Shown here: one piece after another, positions 52,610 to 61,671 of the stretch
Numbering within the stretch: position 1 is the stretch's first letter
How the letters are laid out: the number at the start of each line of letters is the position of its first letter
NCBI RefSeq assembly: GCF_002078875.1
Contig: NC_034412.1
Span: 14,074,995 to 14,138,994 of the forward strand
Source of the DNA: Numida meleagris
Lineage: Eukaryota > Chordata > Aves > Galliformes > Numididae
Reading direction: 5' to 3'
DNA length: 64,000 bases
Made by a program: the position numbers and the translations under genes
Notes under the pieces: model-generated
The model's database searches: none
What the model saw: the letters and a program-made list of their open reading frames with translations, nothing else
Told to the model about the DNA's origin: nothing

Positions 52610-53247
52610 GCACAGAATAAAGACAGCCCAGAAAGCCAACTGTATCCTGGGCTGCATCAAAAGAAGCATGGTCAGCAGGTCAAGGGAGGTGATCCTGCCC
52701 CTCTACTCTGCACTGGTGAGATCTCACCTGGAGTACTGCATCCAGATGTGGAGTTTTCAGCACAGGAGAGACATGGACCTGTTGGAGCGCATCCAGAGGG
52801 GGGCCACAAAAATGATCCAAGGGATGGAACACCTCTCCTACGAGACCAGGCTGAGAGAGCTGGGGCTGTTCAACCTGGAGAAGAGAAGGCTCCAGGGCGA
52901 CCTGACAGCTGCCTTTCGTTATCTAAAGAGGGGCTGTAAGGAAGAAGAGGACAGACTCTTAAGCAGGGTCTGTTGTGATAGGAGGAGAGAAAATGGATTA
53001 AAACTAAAAGAAGGGAGATTTGGATTGGATATAAGAAAAGAAATGTTTACGGTAAGTGTAGTAACACACTGGAACAGGTTGCCCAGAGGGACAGTGGGTG
53101 CCCCCTCCCTGGAGACACTCAAGACCAGGCTGGACAGGGCTCTGAGCACCTGATGGAGCTGTAGGTATCTCTATTCATTGCAAGGGAGTTGGATCAGATG
53201 ACCTTTAAGGGTCCCTTCCAACTGAAATGATCCTATGATTCTATGAT
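52610..53247 (+). mobile_element. CR1 LINE, 5'-truncated, plus strand
   Basis: This is the best-preserved CR1 copy in the window. It begins abruptly near 52610-52620 inside ORF2, runs through the ORF2 stop at 53151-53153 and then the short 3' untranslated region. It ends with TGATCCTATGATTCTATGAT, the CR1 tail repeat. CR1 is a non-LTR retrotransposon that inserts by target-primed reverse transcription and is typically 5'-truncated. A 7-base match TTTAGCA lies just left of the start (52606-52612) and about 10 bases past the tail (53257-53263); it may be a weak target-site duplication. The copy cannot move on its own. Confidence 0.97.
52611..53153 (+). pseudogene. CR1 ORF2 C-terminal fragment (reverse transcriptase end)
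   Basis: An open frame enters from the truncated 5' border (HRIKTAQKANCILGCIKRS), passes the first methionine at 52668 and ends with TGA at 53151. The 161 residues from that methionine are the C-terminal part of CR1 ORF2. Recognisable landmarks are SREVILPLYSALVRSHLEYC, the LLERIQRGATKMI segment, LRELGLFNLEKRRLQGDL and the closing THWNRLPRG block. Full ORF2 proteins of this family are several times longer and carry an N-terminal endonuclease and the catalytic YxDD reverse-transcriptase motif, both missing here. The methionine is internal to the ancestral protein, not a true start. An in-frame TAG at 52608 lies in flanking DNA. The intact frame suggests a fairly recent insert but not a functional protein. 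Confidence 0.93.
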
Positions 53248-54030
53248 ATGCTAATGTTTAGCAAACATTCTGGAGATAGTTTACCTTTGTTAAAAACTCA
53301 GCAACTCTGGCACTCAGAAAGGGTTGAGAACTTGCAGTAGAGACACACAGAACACTTTAAGGAAACACAAGATCAAATAGTTATGTGGTTGCCTCAATAG
53401 GCATCTTGCCTAGTATTCAAATGAGAGAGTTTTTCTGTGTGGAAGATGAAAGACCATAAAAGGCCAAACTCAGCAGAAGCCCTTTTATAAGTAAAACATG
53501 AAAATATTGTTTTCTTTGCATGTACTGATAAGAAAAAAATGTTTGTGAACTTATTCAGTAATACAAGCCTCTAATTTGCTTCAAGCTTTTCTGATCCAAA
53601 ATACTGGTACTTTGAATGGAAAGATTTTTGTTGTAGCTTTGAAGATTTCTAATAACCAGAGGACTTTCTCATTTCACTGCAACCTGAATAGCATCTAGAC
53701 ATAATTTGCATTGTATTTTCTCAGCCTGGCCTTAGTTTTACATTCTTCATCTCCTTCTTTTCTAGATTATTTCTCATATGAGTACAGGAAAGTGGGTAAC
53801 TGAGGAAGAGACATCATTTTTTCCCAGCTTTTTGCTGAAAGATCACCTTGCTTTGCATTTCCACCCTGCTCCAGGGAGCACTTGGAAATCTTATGTAATT
53901 CAGGAAGACATTATCTGCAGCCTGTGCAGTTTCATTCTACTTCCAACTATATTATTAACTTTCCCATCCCAACTTCAAATGAGCTTTAATATAGACTCCT
54001 CTATATCTAATGAACCATAATTAGCTCATC

Positions 54031-54052
54031 AACAAGCCTATATAGGCTTGTT
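54031..54052. repeat. Perfect 22-bp palindrome
   Basis: The half-site AACAAGCCTAT at 54031-54041 is followed without any spacer by its exact reverse complement, ATAGGCTTGTT, at 54042-54052. There is no nearby gene or mobile-element border that explains it. Possible roles include a dimeric protein site or a cruciform-prone sequence; neither is shown by the sequence. Confidence 0.95.
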
Positions 54053-54118
54053 AGGGAATTACAGGTCTAGTCAGTCTCATGGTGTCATCCATTCCACTCA
54101 ACATTCCCAGGAAGGAAA

Positions 54119-54140
54119 CACATATCTTAGAAGATATGTG
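54119..54140. repeat. Inverted repeat (10-bp arms, 2-nt spacer)
   Basis: CACATATCTT at 54119-54128, spacer AG, then the exact reverse complement AAGATATGTG at 54131-54140. It lies only 66 bases beyond the perfect palindrome at 54031-54052. Confidence 0.93.
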
Positions 54141-54543
54141 AAGGGTTTCCTATCCAGAAGCCCTAAGGAAGGATCCTTGATCCTACTCTGCCCTCTTAAA
54201 GATTACAGAGATTTGTACAAAAGTTAGCTGGATAAGAAGGAGATTGTAGAAGTAATTTCTTGGTGTGATGGCTTACTCTTTCTCCTTCTACCCCCTTGAT
54301 AAAAAAAAAATAGGCTGCAATGCTTAAGGGAACAATCTTTGACTTGTTTCATTCAGCTCTGTCTCTGCAGTTGCCAGAACCAAAATTAGCTCATCAGCTT
54401 CTGATGACCCATGCTGATGTTACTATTTAAAATGTTAATAACTCTTAAAATAATAAGAGCCTAATCACCTAATCTTTATTTCTCTGCATTACAGCTCAAC
54501 TAGATGAGTCCAGGGAGCTAAAACTTATTTAATTGATTCCAGG

Positions 54544-54587
54544 TTATTTATTTATTTATTTATTTAGCTTGCTAGCTAGCTAGCTAG
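54544..54587. repeat. Compound (TTTA)n-(GCTA)n microsatellite
   Basis: About six TTTA units (54544-54566) pass through GCTT into about four GCTA units (54571-54587). The GCTA part is self-complementary. Compound tetranucleotide repeats of this kind are usually length-polymorphic. Confidence 0.95.
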
Positions 54588-55107
54588 GAAATGAAGAAGT
54601 GGTACAGTATAACAATGCATTAGGACTACTGAAAAATTGGATTCTTATGTAGGAGAACCACCATATTTCAAACAAATTTGTCATTTTTGGAAAGCATTGT
54701 TTGTACTCGTGTTTTGGTACTTACATACTTATAAACAGATATTAAACAGTATTTTCAAGTTTTGAGGAATTGACAGGCCCACCAGTAAAAATAGCACATG
54801 TATGCATCTGAGGTTAAACTTAGTTAGATATATAAATCTCATTAGTGACTTCTCTACAGCTACTACTATTGACGTAGTTCAGGTGTTTGTCTCCTCAGCA
54901 AAAAGGATATCCTAGGTAAGGCTGTTCTCCCTTCCAAAAGGAATTTTAAAAAGAACAGAAGATTCTTTTTGACTTTTTGATAGATTTCACATTGCAGATT
55001 CCTCAAGAACAAGGTCCTGTTTGACAAAAATGAAGGCCTAGAGTTCATTACAACATCTGGTATTTTCAGAAGCCAGCTGAAGTTCTGGGAGTGGGATACC
55101 TCTGGAA

Positions 55108-55195
55108 ATCTGTGTTAAATTTACAGCTTAAACACTGTTGGCCTACTGACTTCAATGGAGCAATGCAATTTACAGCAGCTGAGTCAATGCTGAGT
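55108..55195. repeat. Degenerate ancient sauropsid-type repeat
   Basis: The core ACTGACTTCAATGGA (55145-55159) is flanked by roughly mirrored AAATTTACAGC (left) and CAATTTACAGCAGCTGAG (right) segments. I recognise this arrangement, a palindrome centred on TGACTTCA with TTTACA(C)CAGCTGAG arms, from old repeats shared by turtles, crocodilians and birds, but cannot recall the library name. The core matches 13 of 15 bases with the segment at 57.03 kb. Borders are approximate. Confidence 0.5.
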
Positions 55196-56993
55196 GCCAC
55201 GGAAAAGCCTGTAGAGAAATTAAAATTCCTGCTCTGATAATAAAATGGATCTGAAATCATGAAACTGCAATAAAATTAATATGATTCTCATTTGCTTTTT
55301 TAGCAGTTATTACATCTCAGTTTCTGAAAAATATCCATCTTTTGTTTTGAAGCTATGTTTGTGCAGTAGGATTGTGCCCTAGGAGAATCTTATCACTAAG
55401 TTGTAAATCTCTGAACCCAGAGAATTTCAACAGAAACACTTATTCATCCCTAACTAGTTTGAGTTTAACACTAACACTGTAATTAAATTGTGTTTTCTTC
55501 ACTTTTCCCCTGCTGTTTGAGAGAGAATGTGTTCAGCTTTCTGATATAAAATGAGAACTATGTGAATGCTAATCTATTTTAATCTCAATGGATTTGAAGG
55601 AAAAGATAGACTTTGATTTTATTAATTGTTTTCTAAAATAAGGCTTTTCAGAAAAAAAAAACAAGAGCAGTGCCTTCACATTCTTATCAGGAATTTGAAA
55701 TAAAAATCCTGTTTTCATTACCATAGCACAGAATAGCAACTGATTCTGTCAGAATATAGTACCTACAGCATGTCAAAATACTATTTTTTTATCAAGTCTT
55801 CTTTTATAAAGTCAGAGAAAAATTAATGAGAGACAGAATGTGCCTTCTGCTCCCACAAACATTCTTAACACTAGCTATATGCCACACCTTCTTTTCTACC
55901 ATAATCACACAGTATGCTATCAAAATTACCACAAAGCTCTAAGTGCTCCCTTGAGCACCAAATAAGATTGGCGTGTTCAACTACTGCTTCATTTTGTTGA
56001 TTTTTTAAAGAAACATCAGAAAGCAATACCTCAGGCGTAACTGAGAGGGGATAAGCACCAGGAGATGACCCTGTTCAAATGGACATGAGCACCAAAACAA
56101 ATGGTGGAAATGGGTGAGAAAGTCTTCAGCTAAATATGTAAAGACAGTAGCACCAGGTACATATGTAGAAACCCCAAGGTTGTATTTGGAACATATAGAC
56201 AATCAGGTTTCCTGTTAAACTGTTCAGATCTGCATACAGTCACAACATATCAACCAAAGAGTCAACGCAGTCCAAGATGCTCTATTAGTCAGGAAGATGA
56301 TGTGATTGTCACTAGGCCATCTGATACACCCTGGCAATCAGATAAGGTTGTTGAATTAACATCTCATATTCCCTCCTACCGCATGAAAAATCCAGAAGCA
56401 GACACACAAAAGTCCACTTATTCTAGGACTGCCAGTATAACAAGACTGCTTTGTTATTCCTGTGCATCCTCCAATGCAAAACATTGCTCATTTAATGGAT
56501 TCAGAGACACAAAACTTGAAAGTAATATGACTATAGTGAAATATTTTGTTTTGCTTTTTGCAAATGGAATATAAAATTACTACTTTAAACTCTTCCTTAT
56601 TTTAAAAGTCAGAAAATGTGACAGTGAAAGCTGGAACTGTCAGACAAAGCAGTGTGATATTGATAGAGGAAAAGTTATAAGATAAGCAACTTGCTTACTG
56701 AGCAGAATACATTCATCAGAAAACTTGTTTAAAATAGTACACTGAGACCAGAAAAATGCTTTGAATATGCAGGATCAGTAACCTTACAAAAGAATCAATC
56801 TTCTGGGAATACTGGAGAATAAAGACAACCCTAACCTTTGCCCTGATAGAAAATTAACCATCCTTTTTCTTGAGCTAAGTGCAAGTAAAGAAAACATTGT
56901 CAAAATACGGGAAAGAACACATGAAAATCCCTCTGCAAAAGCTACAGACAACATGAAGAGCAGAAAAGCAGAGCCTTAATAGTAGCCAAAGGA

Positions 56994-57056
56994 GAGCAAA
57001 ATTCTCCGGGCAAGATCTTTCTCCCACTAACGTCAATGGAAAAACTCCTGCTGAGT
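56994..57056. repeat. Degenerate ancient sauropsid-type repeat
   Basis: AGCAAAATTCTCCGGGCAAG leads into CCACTAACGTCAATGGAAAA and ACTCCTGCTGAG. The core ACTAACGTCAATGGA (57026-57040) matches the 55.15 kb core at 13 of 15 bases. The order of an AAAATTCT end, a CACT.ACGTCAATGGA core and an ACTCC segment is typical of the same old family. Identity is inferred from memory of the family's consensus shape, not from a search. Confidence 0.45.
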
Positions 57057-57724
57057 TTGTTCTCCAAATCTTGATATTGAGGAAAAGGTGATAATAACAG
57101 AAGAAAACACCACAATCAAATTTATTTACATTACTTATATATTTGTAACATATATTTTTTTCTGTATTTTCAAGTTGTTTCAGGACATAGATAATGAGCC
57201 ACAGCCTTTATTACACAGACTTATAGTGGTATCAGCTTAAAACATGATGTCTGGGAGTAAAAACTTCTGGGAATTTGAAGCCAGTGTTTGCCACTTTTTG
57301 CACATCAATAAGGATGTAGCTGTCAGTGTACTGATGGGGACAGCAATCAGCTAGCCTTCAAGATTGGTGTCACTCCTGCATAAGGAGAAAGATCTCCTTC
57401 ACTACAGTAGCTTTACATCTTTGTACATAAACCTCCTGAGAGAGATATGAGTGATGGTGAGACCCTTTCCTAGTAGCACACCCATCACTTGGAGGGTTAT
57501 TTCAGGTCATCAAATGTTTGAGAAACTTAGTTGTTTGGATGTGAGGCACTGTGGCACATATAGAGGGCACAGAGACTGTCAACAGGATTGTTTTCAGAAT
57601 GTTCTATTTGTGAGACTGCACTTTTGCACTTAGAAAACTTAGCAGCACTCAATACAGACTAGCATATGTTAGCTGAGTATTTTTGTCCCTGCTTGTGAGC
57701 TGTTTGTTTATGCAGTATTAAGCC

Positions 57725-57728
<4 letters not shown>

Positions 57729-57756
<28 letters not shown>
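57729..57756. repeat. Poly-A tract (28 A)
   Basis: The longest homopolymer in the window. It follows GCAGTATTAAGCCAATT. I looked for a retrocopied gene body upstream and saw none, so it is called simple sequence. Confidence 0.92.
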
Positions 57757-57757
<1 letters not shown>

Positions 57758-57934
57758 AGTTCCTTAACTATATTGAAGGAACTAAAGTCTGTGGCTTCCT
57801 GAGCATAACTGAGATTCCTGGACCTATGCATAAATAAAACAGTATATTTTTAGTTTGACTCTTACAATCTATGCCTGCAGAGTTTGTGTGTATCTACATT
57901 GTATCTTGCCCTCTAGAGCTGCAATGATACAGAA

Positions 57935-57955
57935 TCCTTAGTTCAGAACTAAGGA
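57935..57955. repeat. Inverted repeat (10-bp arms, 1-nt spacer)
   Basis: TCCTTAGTTC at 57935-57944, a single A, then the exact reverse complement GAACTAAGGA at 57946-57955. No gene or mobile-element border coincides with it. Confidence 0.93.
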
Positions 57956-60900
57956 CTGATCCAAAAAACAGTGGTAATAAGGAACTTTTTTCTCTCACAC
58001 AAATAAAAACACTGCAAATTCTATTTTTAAAGATATCTTCCTGACCTGGCATATAAACTGGGACTTGTGTACAGAGTACCAAAAACCTTTTAAACCTAAT
58101 TTTTCCAAGTGCGCTGAAACTATATATGTATATGGAAGCTATATATTTTGTGGCAAGCTTTGGGTTAGATGATATCAAATATCTTCAAATCTGAAGTGGG
58201 GTAATAGGGAGGCACCCAGGAAGCAGCGGAAAACCTATTTGAACCTTCCACACATAATGAGAAATATTGTTTTTCTTACTTTTAACAGGTTACATCCTTT
58301 CATTTCCATACATCTTAAGTATCCTTTCATCCTACAGGTCTATGACTCCTAAGTATCCACCAAAGTGAAACAATAGTCATGTTTTCTGTGATCTGCAGCC
58401 CGTGTATAAAGGAGAACAGGCAAACCCCAAGCTGTATCTCAGCCATGAAGTGTTAGCCAGAATTCTCAGAAAATATTTTAAGATCTGTATAGAGTAGAAA
58501 ATAGTGTAGTCTGGTGTGTATGTTATTTTCCATATGAATGACAAGCAATGTAAAGCACATGTCTGCCTTACAATGAAAAAATCATCTTGTTTATATTCAT
58601 TGTGAAGTTCAGCAGAATGCCATTAGAGGGCACAAAAGAGTAGTTGTGTAGGGAAGGAAAAAGCCTCAAGCAAATAAACTCTTTAGAAAACAACTGGAAT
58701 CAAAATAAAATACGAAAAATGTTTCTAGTGAATCACCTTTGTTGAGCAATCATTTCTGGATGACAGTTCTGTGAAACCACACTCTCTTTTTCCTTCCTGA
58801 GTCTCCCATCACTGCAGGGAATGGTCTTGGCCACCAGCTAAAGCAAGAAGTGATCCATTTTGGTCAAGCAATAAAAAACTTTTCCCGGAATTTGTAATTC
58901 ACATATAAAAGAGCACATAAACCCAAAGATTCAGTAATCTAACTGCTGTGCCAGTGGCACAGGCAAATCAGAGGGATTACGGATGCTCAGTACAAGCGGA
59001 GCAGCTGATGTCTAAAAGGGTCAGTAAAATACTAAGAGATTCACACCAGGAAACAGCCACAACAACATGTGAAATGTATTTTAAAAGAATTTAATAGATT
59101 TCTATTAACCCCTTGCACTGTTGTAAAAGGCCTGTGGAAATAGCAAAATGTGTCAGAGTACAGCTAGCCAGCAGAGAACGTTAGCTAAACAAAATTCTAG
59201 TTTTCTGAGAAACTCACTTTTTTTTTCTTGGATGCATCCCAGGTTTCCTTCCTCCTATGAATGGTTCCTATCAGAGCCATTTTTAACAAATACAATCAGC
59301 CTCTAACTGTTTAAATTTTTCCTCTTTATCAAGAAAAGTTAGTGTTACTCTTTGGTGGCAAATTCCAAACAATACAATAACAGTTGCTGGTCTTAGCAGC
59401 CAAAGAGAGGAGTGGAAAAACTGCTCATGTCTGATGGCACCAGAGAAAACCTGAAGGGAAAGCTCATAGCTCCTGGACAGGCAGAGTTCTAGTATGTTTA
59501 TCTAGGAACAATAGCAGAAAGAAGGACAAGGCTGGGTACGCAGATGGGAAGGTTGTGTTGTGGGCTGTCAATTTGGCATGTGGTCTTTTCACACAAAGAA
59601 GGAGTCCAGGGCAGGAAGAATGAGGAGAGCTGATGCACAAAAGCCTAGGCACATCAGAGGTATTTCCATCATCCAGTAAAAGCATCTCACTACTTCTTTA
59701 GTCCATTTGCCCAGTTGCAAAGATGAATACAAGTCTTTGATAATGGTAGACCAGCATCAGCAGGTCTTTTTCCCTGTATGCAATTGTCTGGGAAACTATT
59801 AAATTGTGTGAGCTTAGTAGAACAGTAATATTTCCATTTATTTTTACTGATTACTTGTATGCTACAATAATGACTAATGTTAAATGCTGTGAAAGCACAG
59901 AAGGAGAAATTAAGACCTTACTCAAAGCAATTAAAATTCCTCAAAACAGGTCTGAAAATGTGAATGTAGTGAGAAAACTTACTTCTGCTCAAATACAACC
60001 CCAAATTAAAAATTTTGGACAGTCATGTTGTATGCCCTAAAGACACTCTCTGTAGGTTGGGGTTAATACAATAACACTATTCAGGAAGATAGAAACATCT
60101 ATTTAAACCATTAACATTTACATAATTCATATTCAGTCCTTAATCCCTGAAAGGTTCAGGTTTATTAGTCACCCCAGAATAACTACAAAGTTAGATTCAT
60201 TTTGTATACAAGCCTGTCTTTTTCAAGGGAATTTCCCACTATCTACTGTTCTGACTCACTGTTCTGAAGCAAGTTATCACTCTACTCAACTTCCCATGGC
60301 TACCAGCTGGCTCATTTGTTGCGAGTACATGCTCCAAAACCACTTAATTCAGAAGTCTTAGTTATTGGTGACTGCAAAAGTCTGGAGATTTTGTTTTGAT
60401 GCAGAGAAAATGTCTGCCTTACTACCCTCTACAGTAAGTAATAATTACTTTTACTAATTACTTATAACTAACGACTTTTTATAAACTGTGAATTGCAGGA
60501 TAAGCTATCCAAAATTTTTTCATCATGACAGTTTTTTTCACTATTTGTTGACGTTGCCCTTCAACGTCAGAAAGACCTTCAGAAAGACCAAGACTAAAGC
60601 CTGATTATACTGCCATCAGAAATTCTTTGTGGAGTTTCAGCCAAGTATTTATTGGTAGAAGTGCACTAGTGTGCATAAACATCCTTTTGAGTAATTTTGA
60701 AGTTCCAGTACTACATCAAAAAGAGAGAATATAGACTGAAGACATGGAGTCCATTCATTAAGAAGGTCTCCTATGAGACCTCAGTGGTCAGAACATAACA
60801 GCTTGTGAAGCATAAAGTTTATCCTGCTTTTTTTATAAAAATATTTTTGTTATTGTATGACATGACAGTCTTGTTCCTCTCCAAACACTCCACTCCACTT

Positions 60901-61647
60901 TGCCTCTCATCTCCACTTAGGTCCTTTGACAGAGTTCTGCACTTAAACTACATGCAGTAAGTAGACCTTTTGTGATGCAGAGGAACACCAAGCCTTCCTA
61001 AAACAACAATCCCTTCTGATCTGAATTCAGATAAGCCTTGGCTTATCCATAAAATTTGAGTATAGTGTTTTTCTTTTTCCATAAACTACGTATTAAGCTT
61101 TTGCAATGTCTAACTCTTTGCAATAAAAGGTGAATGTGTACCCCTAGATCAGCAAACTGATTGCTACATACTTATTCTACCTTTTAGAAATAATATGGTA
61201 TGAATGTCAGGGATTAGAAACACAAGATATATTCTCACTCTATAGAATTACATTTGCTTTTCATGTGACTTTACTTTGCCTTCAGTTTTACATGTGATTG
61301 AAAGCCTTAATAAAAGATGAAGATGTTTGAACTCTCTTCACATTATTTACTTCACGAAGTTAGCATTCACAAAGCATCAAAGCTTCTGTTTCAGTGCTGT
61401 ATCAAAAACCATGAAGCTTTAAGGCTGGCCAAAGAATCAACACAATCCTAAAGCAGAGGCATCAACTCATGAGACTGCTGAGAGACTGGATTAAACAGAC
61501 TTTTTAAAGTATCTCCAGTGTTGTGGGGGAGGATGGAAAGAAAAGGAAAAAAAAAGCTCTACACATGCTTATAAACCCAGAAGAGTTTTGGAAGAGTTTC
61601 CCTGCTTTGGAAAATATTCTCTTTATTGATGCTCATTAAATACCTAT

Positions 61648-61671
61648 TGATGAGATGACATCATCTCATCA
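61648..61671. repeat. Inverted repeat (11-bp arms, 2-nt spacer)
   Basis: TGATGAGATGA at 61648-61658, spacer CA, then the exact reverse complement TCATCTCATCA at 61661-61671. The centre reads TGACATCA, one base away from the CREB/ATF site TGACGTCA, so a bZIP-type dimer site is conceivable but unproven. Confidence 0.92.

Noticed and set aside
57729..57756. Poly-A as the tail of a processed pseudogene
   Set aside because: No upstream coding-like sequence, AATAAA at a suitable distance or flanking duplication was seen. Such retrocopies are also rare in birds, where CR1 does not favour poly-A templates.
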